From NCBI GenBank assembly GCA_036245805.1, contig BTRK01000004.1, positions 41,318,907-41,382,906 on the forward strand: a stretch of 64,000 nucleotides of DNA. Reading direction: 5' to 3'. The notes under the pieces are model-generated. The model worked only from the letters and a program-made list of their open reading frames with translations. It was not told where the DNA came from and did no database searches. The translations under genes and the position numbers were made by a program. Each line of letters opens with the position of its first letter. The stretch's first letter is position 1. Source of the DNA: Pristionchus mayeri. Lineage: Eukaryota; Nematoda; Chromadorea; Rhabditida; Neodiplogasteridae. Shown one piece after another: positions 25,701 through 36,048 of this stretch.

Positions 25701-28490
25701 ACCGGCTTTTAGGGAATTTCCGGTTCTGCTTCCGGCCCTACCACAAATCAGCTCCCAGATGAGCTACAAGGATGGCATGGTGCTAAAAATATCCGCAAAA
25801 TTATTTCCAGAAACTTTCCTGTTGACGTCGACAACGAGCGAAGTTATCTTTATGTTGAAAACCGTGAAAAACTGATTTTTAAATCGAAAAATAAACCCTA
25901 GCTGCTCGGGGACCCCCTCTTTAAGAAACTTCTGAGACCGGATTCGGATTCTAAGATATCGATTTAGTCTAAGAAAAAATAGAGCTAAGGTCGGGAGGCG
26001 TGACAATGTACATCTTTTGAGCCAAAAACACCGAAAATGCCCGCATTTTCACAATTTCGGGGATTTCGAAGCCTGACAGGTCGAACATTTTAAACTCAAT
26101 CGTGTTCATTTTGGGCTTAAAATGCTTCAAAATCAATTTATGTCAATTGGGGACAAAAATATTTTCGCCGAAAAATCATTGTTCTTTCGAGGAACACGTT
26201 CGAAAACGAGATTTTTCGACGAAAATATTTTTGTCCTCAATTGACATAAATTGTCAAGAATTATCAATATGAGTGATCTTGAAGCATTTTAAGCCCAAAA
26301 TGAACAAGATTGAGTTTAAAATATTCGACCTGTGAGGCTTCGAAATCCCCGAAATGGTGAAAATACGGGCATTTTCGGTGTTTTTGGCTCAAAAGATGTA
26401 CATTGTCACGCCTCCCGACCTTAGCTCTATTTTTTCTTAGACTAAATCGATATCATTGAATCCGAATCCGGTCTCAGAAGTTTCTTAAAGAGGGGGTCCC
26501 CGAGCAGCTAGGATTTATTTTTCGATTTAAAATCAGTTTTTCACGGTTTTCAACATATAGATAACTTCGCTCGTTGTCGACGTCAACAGGAAAGTTTCTG
26601 GAAATAATTTTGCGGATACTGGGAGCTGATTTGTGGTAGGGCCGGGAGCAGAACCGGAAAATACCTAAAAGCCGGTTCTGAAAAAAACGGCCAACGCCAA
26701 AAATTTTCATGTCCCCAATATACTCCAGCATAAATTTACCGAGGATACTGCTCAAAGTTGGGCTCCTAGTTCCGGGCGGTCCTGAAATCTCTCAGAAGAC
26801 GTGTTAGAACACAAGATTGCATTTTGTATTAGAAATACGGAGAAGAAGCCAAATTTTCAATCTTTGATCTTCAGATTTCTCATTCTCGTGCAATTCCCAT
26901 GGGCAATCAGTACAACCAGGAATTATTCCCACTGTGAGTTCGAGTTGCATGGAAAATTTTCAATTTGTGGGTGAGTTTTGAAATTTGGAAAAAATGGAAA
27001 GAGAACTAGGTGATTGGGTGCGCCAAAGGGTGCTTAAAGGCTGTAGACAGACTTGATAGTGATTGCTGGTTGTTATAGTATAACAAAATAAAATAAATAT
27101 ACATTTCGATTCCTCGAGTGAATGAACAGAACACGGGTAACTTAGTTATGTCCAGTTTTGCTAGCAACCATGTTCTTTGACCTACTCAGAGAAGGGTTGT
27201 TCAATCGATAATTGCAGTATGAGCACTCGTACGGAGCATCTCTCTCGACTGTTGGGGGAACTGTCGGTGCTGCAGCCGGGAGAGTACCTGCTGCAGGTTG
27301 ATTGAATTATTTTATATCTAGTCAGTTGTGTTGGTTGTGCAAGAATCTTGTTGAAGTAGACCAGGTTGTAATGTATTTCAAAATTCTTCCGCAAACGGAG
27401 CCAGGCGATTAGATGTGTCATAGTTGGCATATAGTTGTCAGTGGGTGACAAGTGTCAATCGCTATCAATTGTGATGGGCAAAATATTTTTTAACTCTATT
27501 TGAATTTTATCCGATAACACCATTTAATCATCCTTACTCCATTCCTCTGCAGGTCTCTCCACTCAGCGATGAGATGATCATCTACCGTGAGAAACCCACC
27601 GGCAATGTGAGTTATGATAGATTATGGTTATCGATTCATTTCATAATCCCCTCTTCTGGGCGTTTGAGTACTGTAGAAGTACTAATTTCCCGCTATGATT
27701 ATCTATTTATCGATCGCAGGAACTCTTTTTCCGCAAGGGACCGATCCGCTTACAAGGCTCAATCAAAGCAGAAGACTACTTCACGGGAATCGATGATAAG
27801 AGAGTTCTCCACTGGCAGGTATACTGTAGTTAGGAGGGTACGGTAGTAGAGCTGGGTCAGATACGATACTCGATGTTTTTTTCAAAGTTTCCCATAATAA
27901 TTGTGAATTCGAACTGTTAGTTTTTCTGATTTAATGAAGTAGATCTAGGAGGCATATGGCGTAGATTACGATAGTTCAATTGGGTCAGACTATTTTTCAG
28001 GTGATGCAAGGACGAGCGCCTCTTACTCTATGGCCTGAGGGCCATCACATTCTGGGTACTTACGAGAAAAGGGAGATGGAGGGAAAGGGAAACAAGAGAA
28101 AGAATGAACCGCCTGCTAAGAAAAGGAGGAGCGAAATGACGGAGGAGGGGGTACGAAATATTTTTTCTTTTGCATTTCTTCAAACTTATCTTCTCAATTT
28201 CGCTTAATGGTGCCCAACGATCGTGAAATTAGTTGATCTTATGCGCGTGCCTGATCACGCCCACTCTCTTATTTGTGCATACTCTTCCACTCCTTTTGCC
28301 GTGATCAGGCATGCACGCAAATTCAAATAATTTCACTTTTTTAGAGAACTCAATGCTTTTCTAATGCCTTTTTCAGAAAAAGCAGAACAATTTGAACAAC
28401 AGGATGCGCAGGAAATTTAATAAGCACATGGAGCGAGAAGTAGCAAAGGTATTGGAATGGCCGAGGAAGGACCTTGATGCGCCCGAGTGA
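10769..28490 (+). CDS. ice2: ICE2/NARG2 homologue, subunit of the little elongation complex
   Basis: Little elongation complex subunit 2 supports RNA polymerase II transcription of small nuclear RNA genes. Exons: 10769-10917, 11575-11666, 11981-12062, 12299-12375, 12553-12650, 12957-13032, 17839-17955, 18293-18380, 19949-20016, 21690-21785, 23176-23317, 23544-23662, 23725-23844, 24088-24186, 24617-24709, 24962-25017, 25256-25336, 26875-26933, 27218-27296, 27553-27606, 27720-27818, 28001-28150, 28377-28490. All junction phases agree, giving about 735 residues; the human protein is about 980. The first four exons are a charged coiled coil. Then come LSVEEQKRYVAIVANF (family RxYVDLLVKY-like segment), NYTYNIPISVFEQF with LGKPRPQSGIS (family IPV ... 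PLPQ), and the NARG2 C-terminal domain: GAKVEF..ETGV..ETYEQMLW, SVLQPGEYLLQVSP and QGRAPLTLWP. The tail is basic (KRKNEPPAKKRR). The start codon is not found. Homology was judged by eye from several separate blocks in the right order. Confidence 0.8.
11021..11252. repeat. MITE family B relative in ICE2 intron 1
   Basis: The ends AAAGTTACCCAACAAGGACG and CGTCCTTGTTGGGTAACTTT form a TIR of about 20 bp. The interior holds the GATCAGGGTGAGATCAGGG block shared with 17458-17681. Confidence 0.75.
14191..14732. repeat. Palindromic insert near the centre of the outer palindrome
   Basis: The left end reads TATTCGTATTTACTATT and the right end AATAGTAAATACGAATA. The long inner match includes GGCATCCTCCAGACTCCAG against CTGGAGTCTGGAGGATGCC. 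It has no partner in the outer right arm, so it inserted later. Confidence 0.75.
14733..15972 (+). mobile_element. Mariner element, copy 1, decayed transposase
   Basis: TA-flanked element (14731-14732 and 15973-15974) with inverted ends TTGGGGTGTCCGGAAAGTTC. The + strand carries a mariner transposase in pieces (about 14893-15908). The N-terminal start MDCHLYLRAVLLHYYRLG is put out of frame by a lost C in a GCCC run. A one-base loss near 15266 (CAGCTGCAAATC against CAGCTGAAAAATC in copy 2) breaks the frame again. The rest runs to a stop at 15908. LLLMDNARPHRA gives the second catalytic Asp and PCDYHCF the third, 34 residues apart. The conserved YSPDLSP is YSKDLSP here. It is not expected to be active. 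Confidence 0.9.
16643..16934. repeat. 290-bp palindrome present in one arm only
   Basis: The ends CAGTATGCCCAAGCTATCG and CGATAGCTCTGGGCGTACT lie inside the right arm of the 4.2-kb palindrome. The left arm lacks it: the flanking sequence there is continuous around 13500-13530. This gives the insertion order. Confidence 0.75.
17458..17681. repeat. MITE family B relative upstream of ICE2 exon 7
   Basis: The ends AAAGTTACCGGACGAGGAC and GTCCTCGTCCGGTAACTTT are an almost perfect TIR. The interior matches 11021-11252. Confidence 0.75.
18672..19930. mobile_element. Non-autonomous element with mariner-type ends
   Basis: The left end ATTAGGTTGTACATTAAG..TTTTTGCCGAT is matched inverted by ATCGGCAAAAACTTTCTGAC at the right. 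AGGTTG plus AAGTTTTTGCCG is typical of mariner termini. Internal frames (19525-19863 + and 18926-19192 -) show no transposase motif. It is probably a deleted or captured mariner, in ICE2 intron 8. Confidence 0.6.
20262..21504 (-). mobile_element. Mariner element, copy 2, nearly intact transposase
   Basis: Flanked by TA (20260-20261 and 21505-21506), with the same TTGGGGTGTCCGGAAAG ends as copy 1 but in the opposite orientation. The minus-strand frame 21294-20326 runs 322 codons through the whole catalytic core: IIATDEKW (first Asp), LLLMDNARPHRA (second), YSPDLSPCDYHCF (third; DD34D spacing). Upstream, MDSHLYLRAVLLHYYRLG reads in another frame because a C-run near 21236 has one extra C. The N-terminal DNA-binding part is therefore cut off from the core. 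Apart from this break the copy looks young. Confidence 0.9.
20326..21294 (-). CDS. Mariner transposase core (N-terminally frame-shifted)
   Basis: This is the cut-and-paste DD34D transposase frame inside mariner copy 2, carrying a helix-turn-helix portion (SVRELKKDTGTPRSTVSDIL), the mariner linker (VIPHDLSPEQ) and the catalytic triad. Full mariner transposases are about 345 residues; this open frame has 322 but starts in the wrong frame, so about 25-30 proper N-terminal residues are lost. Confidence 0.85.
   Translation of the reverse strand: MADPSRRPTLPWPSRKELTPPSIPFCYKWFSRFKKGEFGLDDQPRSGRPPSLDQPLVLRTLKRKPMASVRELKKDTGTPRSTVSDILHRSGKKPKLPQVIPHDLSPEQLKNRVQVCRELLHRRSNLRWVNSIIATDEKWITYDNPVRRLQWVDADEKPTPVPKKEEHGKKELLCFFFSVLGPIYWEILAPRTSINADLFSEQLEDVAIRVPPRLLNQGKILLLMDNARPHRAKMTQKKMDELKIERIPHPPYSPDLSPCDYHCFRSLSDFCKGKMFKNRDEVVRAFVNWAVSKKPAFWKRGIETLPNRWREVVRKKGAYIGH
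21905..22945. repeat. 1.0-kb palindrome in ICE2 intron 10
   Basis: The left arm starts CATATGACGGCAGTTGCG and the right arm ends with its inverse near 22938. The arms are about 500 bp, with a centre near 22430. There is no coding signal. Confidence 0.75.
25558..26808. repeat. 1.25-kb palindrome in ICE2 intron 17
   Basis: The ends CACTTGTCTTCTGAGAGAT and ATCTCTCAGAAGACGTGTT are inverted, as is CTAGGAGCCCCAACTTTGAG in the arms. The arms are about 600 bp and the centre is near 26190. The antisense frames at 25764 and 26474 are mirror images of one another, not genes. Confidence 0.8.
28205..28345. repeat. Degraded MITE family B copy in the last ICE2 intron
   Basis: Inner pairs GTGCCTGATCACGCC and GTGATCAGGCATGCACGC plus AAATAATTTCA match family B. 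The outer TIR is eroded. Confidence 0.5.
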
Positions 28491-28640
28491 TCTACCTACC
28501 GTACCCCGTTAAAATAGTAGGCACTGCTTACCGCACCCTGTTAAGATAGTATGACCTACCTACCGTACTCTGTTAGGATATGACACCTACTGGTGTACCC
28601 TAACTAGATAAAATTGTTTACTTACCGCGTCTCTGTGAAT
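28491..28640 (+). repeat. Short degenerate tandem repeat in the presumed ICE2 3' UTR
   Basis: Two to three imperfect units of CTACCTACCGTACYCYGTTA follow directly after the stop codon. Confidence 0.5.
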
Positions 28641-30117
28641 CATTACACTGTATTTTTTCTATTTATTTTTTCGATGTTACTGTATTTCTTAAAGCTCTCA
28701 ATACGTTTAGTTATTTATGGTTTGGGAAATTCGACGTCGTTACATTATTGATTTTTGTTTGTGTTCAATCAATAAATGTTTCGACCGAATCCAATTAGCA
28801 AGAGTAGTGCATTTATCTCACTAGACAATTCTGTATAAATCGTGCACACGACTCCGACCACACATTCTGAAGAAGGTACGCGGATCGATTACTAAATTTG
28901 TAACCTTTCGTGAGATATGTTTTCTAGGGGTATGTCTTCAGAATTGGTTGTTTGAATGCTACTTAAAGATGTGTCATCTTGATTCAAAAGTTTCTGACTA
29001 TTACCATGTTCGGACATACTGACCTTCCCTGTTCTTCGGAATCGACCAATCAACTAATGGTTTTCAACAGTTGACGTGGCCTTGGCAACCCTTTATTAGG
29101 AGTGCTATAGTGGGCCAATTCAATCAATTAGGATAGCACTGGCCAAATCTAAATTCGACATTTGTAGAAATTATTCTCAGTTTTTAATGGATTTTAATTC
29201 CTGTGAGAACTGTGATATCAGCAAAACGAAAGCATTGTTTTAAAGGGCAATTAGTGGGCTTATTAAATTACATAATGCAAAAGCAGTGAAAATGTTTCCA
29301 ATATGGAGGGCAATACACAGAATTGTTCTACAACGTTGTTGGCCTGATTATCAGGTATCTTCTCTCAGTTATGACATACCCAGCTTCAATCACGTGTCCA
29401 TTACTCATGATTTTGTTGAACAAATGACTGCAAGTCGCTTCAAGCCATACCTTCTTTCCTAGCGAAGGCAAGCGCTGAAATTGTACATAAACAATCAAAT
29501 TCATCCATACCCTTGTCAGTTATGTTACGAAGTGCGGATTAACGAATCTTTAAACATTATAAATTAACGGCGTATCTGATCCGTTCAATTTAGCGCCCGA
29601 TGTGATTGCTAGTGTTTACGCTGCAGACCAACAATTTCGAAATTTCGACTTTATTTGCAACAATGCCAAGAAGTGATCAAAATCGTTCTTCGCGACTCAT
29701 CTGAAGCGGCGCTTTTAGCATTAGCACACTTAGTTTGAAAGGCCATTTCCTAGCAGGAGATCACGGAAGACCAACGTCATGCCCCTCGGACACTCTAGCA
29801 TGCCCTTTGTACTTCCCCCCACATCTTCATCATTGACCGACGTGATAGCGTGTTTGTTATAAAAATCGCGCTCATTTCCTCTCCCACAGCGTTTTCTACA
29901 TGAGGAGATATGATACAAGAAACGTGGATATTTGCATAAGGTTGAAAGGATACGGAACTACGGAATCCCATACCGAACTTCAGCTAATGAGCGTCTGGTT
30001 ATCTTCACTCTCTCATGTTTCTTTACGAATACATTATGTGTTGATATTAGAAAACTAACTTAGGGGTGGAATCAAGGAAAACTGGCATGGAGATGTCAAT
30101 AGTTAATAAAAAATTGG
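28641..30117. other. Intergenic stretch, no gene seen
   Basis: AT-rich sequence between the convergent ICE2 and F-box genes. Short frames (for example 29730-29918 minus) have no splice partners or recognisable motif. Confidence 0.5.
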
Positions 30118-31793
30118 TTATATATTTATGATCCAAAATATCACCTCTCCAAGCTCAAATATCTTCTCTCGTGAAAGATATTCAGGATACCATATGTTCT
30201 TGATCGAGAGTTTGGAAACATTTTTCGAAAACATATCAAGAATGATTCGCGCCCAGTCAGCGTCGTACAGACCAAATAGATAATTCTTCGACGAATCGAT
30301 CCCCTCTTCTCTCAGTTGACTAATGTGAATGTGGGGAACGTGCATAGATACTTCCAATAGGAACTCGACTGAAAAATTACATATTTCTATTTTTACAAAT
30401 ATACTTTTACCAATGTTTGCATTGTCGGTGCATCGTCCTGCACGAAGTTTGATGTTTCCGACTTTCGTTAAGCCGATTATTCTCTTGAGATGAGATCTGA
30501 GAAAATGAAAATTATATTTAAAAAGATCGAATTGTATCATATCAAATTTTACAATCTCTTCTTATTGTGGTGTTTTATGACCCCCGTGAACCCCCTATTC
30601 ATGACCTGAAAACATCTCGTCGCCAGAGTTGGGCTACGATGATCCCTACCCTTTCCCGTTCCACTTTTTACTGCTTAAAGGAGGAGTAAATGCAAACGCG
30701 CGCCCGGTTGGAATATGTTTCACCTAGAGACGAACTCTCTTCAAGTCGCGTGCTATATCGCCCTCTTCCCTGAGCTTTCCCTGATCTGGCTTCCAGCCAA
30801 CTAGCTATAACTCTGTTCGGAATGGAGATATCAATGTGAAAATTTCGGAGCTTCTTATCGTTGTGGAGCTCTAGGCCGTGCATGTAATAACTTAACAAAT
30901 TCAATTTTGAGTTTGCTCCTCCTTTAACATCCTTTCTGCGAACCTCTGACGCTTCGACCCCCGTCTATTTCTATGTTACCAAACTTTCCTCTTAATTTGT
31001 TCATAAGAAATCATGTAATTAAAGAATTTACGAAGTATTGAGAACTAGTTTACTTGGAATCATTCGTTATCTTGTAAAGTGTAGTATCCAGAGAAACAAT
31101 TCGTGATCGCTTAAGTAGTTCATAGACGAGATCAATCTGCCGTTTGTTGTACTGTGACAGAGTAACCTTATCTATACGTCCACTGAGACATTCTCCAAGA
31201 TTGATAACTAGGCTGTCATCCTTCTCATAGACATTGAACATAATGTAGCGAAACTGAAATCGATGTAGATATATTAAACTATTAATCTAAATATTCAATA
31301 GAATTCCTTACTCTCGTATTTTCGGGACTTATTATTTTCATGCGTTTGGTGTTCAACAATTCCTCAAGCGAAAGACGTAGTTGAATGTGCAGCATAAACA
31401 TCTTCACCCTTTTGATTGGAATACGAACACTAACATTCAATAAGAGTGAAAATTCATTCTGAAATCAATATTGCTTGTTTCTTTAGAAACCCGCCTACCA
31501 TTTTGTGAATCCATAAGCTCTCTCCTTCAGAAATGCTCAAATTCTCAACGAGCGGGAGTGCCCGATGCTTTGTATGGGCGTCCACGATGGCTTTCATCGA
31601 TCGGCAGGTCTACACTTTGAGCATTTATAAAGATACATATATAATAACTCACCGATCTAAGATCGAGAACCGCCTCAGGAGCGTGCTTGATGATATTCCA
31701 TAAAAGTTCACGAGGTAATAGAACGATACTAGACTCTTTTTCGCTCCTTCGAATGAAAATATCCCGTAAGATTTGAGTGAATTTTGGGAACAT
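30118..31793 (-). CDS. F-box domain protein, nematode family
   Basis: F-box proteins bind Skp1 and present substrates to SCF ubiquitin ligases. Exons in gene order: 31793-31653, 31609-31499, 31458-31312, 31253-31054, 30496-30411, 30368-30118; all phases agree, giving about 310 residues. The F-box lies near residues 24-60: LLPRELLWNIIKHAPEAV and, across the first intron, LDLRSTCRSMKAIVDAH. The remaining 240 residues are the variable substrate-recognition part typical of expanded nematode F-box families. No cullin or RING motif is present. The last codons (EVIFWIINI, stop) may be replaced by a further exon, because GAG|GTGATA is a possible donor. Confidence 0.75.
30672..30930. repeat. Small MITE with TTAAAGGAGGAG ends
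   Basis: CTTAAAGGAGGAGTAAA at the left and TTTGCTCCTCCTTTAA at the right are inverted. It lies in an intron of the F-box gene (31054/30496). Confidence 0.55.
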
Positions 31794-32689
31794 ATTCGAG
31801 CCCCAAAAATAGTTATATCGATTAGCGACTACTTATAGCAATAACAAAATGAATTCAGCACGCTTCTTTTCGTCCATTCTCACTTCTTCTGTGCTAAAGA
31901 GGGGGCCCAGGGGTTTTTCATTCTCCCCGCTACCTCCAACACTACTTTTAAAGGAAAATATTGATTGTAGGTATAAGTTAAAGAATATTTTGAATATTCG
32001 TACCAAATAATAGTTTGAAATTGCGGTGTTGAGTTTAAGAATTCGTGTATTGGTTAAGGGAAGTCTCGTGAATCTGGTGATTTCGAGGAATGGCAAGCGT
32101 CGCAGCTGCTAATAACCATGTTATTACAGCGGCTGCAACACAGCCGCAAGACTCTGCAGCAGAGACTCTGCAGCAGGTTAGTATCGGCGAGGGATGGCTT
32201 TGCAAAAAAATACTGTCCGCTTTATGTATTTCTGGTCGATCTGACGGGTGAGCGAACACATAATTAGTAGAGTTATTTATCACATCAGGTAATAGTGCTC
32301 AGGTGAGCATGAGGCCATATTCTTCGTAGGCTGCGCTCCACCAATTGGGTCCAATGGTTCTCTTGAGGTCATCGCGTCTTGGGATGGCCTTGAAAGCGCG
32401 CACGATTGTAGGGCGTCCACATGATAGTCGCACGCATTCAGTGATTGTATTCCGTCTCCCGTAACTTCAGCGCCCAGTTTAAAGTGGTGGTCCGGGGAAT
32501 GTGCAGTCACCCACAGTGACAGCGTGGTTATCGTAGAGGCCACTCACCCGATCAGAAATCACTTTGTACGAAATTACGCAGACGCTTCTGAGGCTATTTC
32601 TGAGGCTATTTCACTCGCACCACTGAAGTTTCGCCTCAGTATTGTGGAAAAATAGTTACATTTTCCCATTGCGAGCGCAGAATTTTCGT
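31794..32689. other. Gap between the F-box gene and the next palindrome
   Basis: It holds a CAGCAG/GCTGC-rich patch at 32100-32175 and an 87-codon antisense frame (32280-32543) whose protein-like composition I do not recognise. No supported gene. Confidence 0.4.
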
Positions 32690-33293
32690 GGTGGGACTCC
32701 CGGGGGGGGGGGGGGGTGACATTTGCACAACGGACATTTGCACAACAAATCGCCATTCGCTTGCGATTTGAGGTAGGGACATGGGAGTTGCTTCAGTGCT
32801 ACCAGTATGTGCTAACCTACATTTGCATGTATATATCTTGTTACTAGGCGAACATGAGTTTCACTCCATATCTATGTATAGGGTTTGTATAGGGTTCATG
32901 GTCCAAAATTGAGAATTTGAATAGAAAATCATGGCTAGATAAATATCAAATGCCGTAACCAATCGATACCCATGTTGCTAGGAATAAGTAGTTATTGGGT
33001 TACTGGAATATCGATTGGCTACGGCATTTTCTGTTTATCTAGCCATGATTTTCTACTAAATTTCCCAATTTTTGACCATGAACCCAATATAATGAACCCA
33101 ATTGACCAATATACATAGATATGGAGTGAAACTCATGATCGCCTGGTAACAATATATATACATGGGAATGTAGGGTACATACTGGTAACACTGAAGCAAC
33201 TCCCAAGTCCATACCTCAAATCGCAAGCGAATGGCGATTTGTTGTGCAAATGCCCGTTGTGCAAATGTCACCCCCCCCCCCCCCGGGACTCCC
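32690..33293. repeat. 600-bp palindrome ending in long G and C runs
   Basis: The ends GGGACTCCC plus a 14-base G run, and a C run plus GGGACTCCC, are inverted. Inside, GACATTTGCACAACGGACATT and the arms around CGATTGGCTACGGCAT are also mirrored. Confidence 0.75.
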
Positions 33294-33712
33294 TAACGTT
33301 CATTCCCCGGAGCACTCCTTTAAAGGTACCCACCAGTCAAAAATCAACTGTGCTTCAATTTGCGCAGTTTTGTTCCCTTATTTCAATGCACTAATTCAAA
33401 AAAATTAAATAAATTTTATTAAAGCTAAAAATAAACAAAGCCGGGAAATAAAAATATTTGCTGTTCGTGTAGTCAAGGTATTGCAATTACGGTATTTGGT
33501 ACGAATTGATTAAAATTTTCATGGACTGGTCACACTCGAACTCCTTCAACCATTTTTCGCTGTTTTCCTGTTTATTTTCAACGATTCTTGTTGTATTTTA
33601 CATAAGCCTGCTTTGTATTGTATAGCTAATCACTTTTGTTAGTAAACCAGTTGTGAACTTGGACTGTTTGTGTTCTGCTGTCAATGTATATCGTGCAATT
33701 GCCTCCTAGTGA

Positions 33713-33835
33713 ATGCCCTTCAAATGCGTTGTGTGCCCACGTAAAGTAGAGGTCGCGAAAACGGTGCCAAAGAAGGAGGAGAAGAGGAAGAGTGGCTGCT
33801 GTGGCTGTGGCTGGAAGAGGAGTGGTTGCGGTTGA
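33713..33835 (+). CDS. Small cysteine-rich ORF, 40 residues
   Basis: ATG to TGA, reading MPFKCVVCPRKVEVAK, a lysine-rich middle, then SGCCGCGWKRSGCG. The six or so Cys in CxxC and CCxC arrangements suggest a metal-binding or disulfide peptide. It has no signal peptide. It could be an exon of a longer gene or a chance frame. Confidence 0.3.
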   Translation: MPFKCVVCPRKVEVAKTVPKKEEKRKSGCCGCGWKRSGCG

Positions 33836-33984
33836 ATCTATTGGAGCAGGAGGGGAGAGATTGATGTGTGGAAAAGAGCTCGGTCATGTATAATGCGGTT
33901 AGTAAACTAATCTGACCTTATTTAATTTCCGGAATGCTTCATATACCTTCTAATCGTACTTTTATTGCTTACATTTGCTGTCAG

Positions 33985-34489
33985 TACTTGGCTATGGTTT
34001 GCTGCTTCACCTGCCTGCTACGATCGCACTTATGCCGGACAATTCGCGACGTTTCCAACATTCACCAGGATGAGTTCAATTTACTCGAAGGGAAGGCTAA
34101 CGACGATTCAAGCAGAGGTGTGGTCGCCACCCCGACTTGGACACCAGGACTCCGAAGACGTGAGTCATATTTTATTTCGCCTATTGGACTTCCCTTCATG
34201 ACATTTCGGTTGTATAATCCAATGCTAAATCGATATAAAGCCCTTTCTTGTTTTGGTATTGGTAATCGAATGTCCCTTTTTGCCACACTATGCGTTTTTA
34301 GTATTGTACTTACAAAAGGCATTACAATCGCATTCGTATGCCCTGAGGAGGTAATCTGAATAATATATAAGCCCTGAGGAGGTAATAATACACACATAAA
34401 CACAAGACTATCTAACATTCCAGCCTGAGGACTTTGAGCCCGAGCCAGCCAGCTCCTACTGTAGACGGGATAGCAGATGTAATATCTGA
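33985..34489 (+). CDS. Two candidate exons of an unknown gene
   Basis: Exon 33985-34159 (acceptor TTTGCTGTCAG, donor GTGAGT) joins in phase to 34424-34489, ending PEDFEPEPASSYCRRDS...stop. Two frames are open in the first exon and the upstream exon is not found. Coding status is uncertain. Confidence 0.3.
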
Positions 34490-34632
34490 TCTACTTTTCC
34501 CATCGACTTGTCGTACTCAGTCGGGAATATCTGGAGTACGCACAACAATATCATTCGAAACTTTTATTCACTTATGAAAACAAGAAACTTTAACGATGGA
34601 GAAAAATCAAACTACAAAACAGTGATTACATT

Positions 34633-35595
34633 TCAAACAAATACTATCGGGTCGACGCCGAACATGGATGGTCCATTGTCGATCACGTACTCGAGCACCT
34701 TCTCGCAGTCCTCCAGACCGCCGGGGAAGACCTGATGCCGATAGATAAATATGGCGTATTGTAGCCAATCGTTAACCAGTTCATTCATGACCTACCTTGA
34801 CGCCGTTCCAGTGGGTCGTGTCCATGAGCAGATGCTGGTCCCAGTCGAACATCGGCCCGATCGGTCGACCCAATGCGGTCAGCGTCCAGCGCGTCCAGTA
34901 CATCATGCAGTAGGCGTTCGGACACAGTCGCGACTGCAATCGAGAATCCGGTTTACTACAGTAGTTCCGTGGGGAAGGCAGATGAGTTCCCCGGGTCGCA
35001 ATCCTAGCTCACCGGGGAACGTTCCTAACATAGGTGGGCACCATCAAAGCCAGCTTCAAGACTACACCGATTTTGAAACTCCAACACAACCGGAAAATAC
35101 ATTGGATCACCGCCCCCTTCCCCGAATTTTGACCTTCGACCCTCCAGTATTCATTTATAAGCTTCATCCACTGCCCACCTATGATTCCTAGAAGCCTACA
35201 GAGACCCACACCCTCTTCCCTCCCTCCCTCTCCCTCTTTAGAGGCGTGGCCGAGTACCTAAACTTCAGCAGTAGTTTACCAAACCTAAGTGTCAGCAGAT
35301 GCCCATAAGAAAGGAATGGAATGGGGCGGGGTTTGGTAAGCTTCTAGGAAAGTGCCCTCACCGGATATTAGTAGGAGGTCCGAAGTACGGGCTCGATGTG
35401 CATCGACACCTTGTCGATCATTGACTTAGTCATCTGAAGGGATAATATTTATCCCTTTTTTCTTCCTTTTCACAACGTGCAGATCCCAAATAAAAAAAAC
35501 TTTGCAATGCTCCATCTCTGCACCTACCGTACCTTGTCGGTGAGTGGTCTGCAGAGATCTGCGGCGATGAGATGAGATTCCTTCTCGCCAGCCAT
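34633..35595 (-). pseudogene. Unknown gene copy with nonsense codon and lost membrane anchor
   Basis: Exons in order: 35595-35533, 35433-35362, 34933-34796, 34731-34633; all are phase 0. The first (MAGEKESHLIAADLCRPLTDK, 21 codons) is a short version of the 39-codon exon at 37215-37099; the missing 18 codons encode the membrane segment. The second contains an in-frame TAA before its donor. The last two read cleanly: CPNAYCMMYWTRWTLTALG, FDWDQHLLMDTTHWNGVK, VFPGGLEDCEKVLEYVIDN, ending at a stop. I do not recognise this protein. It is either a pseudogene or my second exon is wrong. Confidence 0.45.
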
Positions 35596-35864
35596 CTGAA
35601 TCGATATTACGGTAAGACGAGATGGTGTGCTACCGAAAACTGATCCGATTCGAGACCAACCTCGCTTTGCAGCTCCTTCAGCGGTGTTCGCAGTTGCGCG
35701 TGGTGGGTGAAGGTGCGAGCAGTGATGTAGCTGTGGCTACCGGGCACTCTGCAATATACGGTAAATAACCAAGCCGGAAACTGCTTGTAGATGTCATGGA
35801 GCAGTAAATTGACTGTTTTCAATTTGCAGCTTGATTCTGCCGCTAAAATTACATATTCTACTCC

Positions 35865-36037
35865 GGTTTTTCAGCGCAGGATGCGTGCCACTTTTGCGAA
35901 GCTGCGCGGCCACGCACTCCTCGTTTGCACACTCTTTCTCTCTGAGTATCCAGGACGAGAGAGTATGTGATACGAGGAGTGCGTGGCCGCGCCGCTTCGC
36001 AAAAGTGGCGCGCTTCCTGCGCTGAAAAACCGGAGTA
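35865..36037. repeat. 170-bp MITE flanked by TA
   Basis: The ends CTCCGGTTTTTCAGCGCAGGA (trimmed: CCGGTTTTTCAGCGCAGGA) and TCCTGCGCTGAAAAACCGG are inverted and flanked by TA. The inner arms are GCCACGCACTCCTCGT and ACGAGGAGTGCGTGGC. The centre has the CGAGAGAGTATGTG motif also seen near 24880 and 60160. Confidence 0.75.
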
Positions 36038-36048
36038 TCAGCATTAAA

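Noticed and set aside
25764..26755. Pair of antisense frames of 80-93 codons
   Set aside because: They are mirror images created by the palindrome arms and carry no protein motif.
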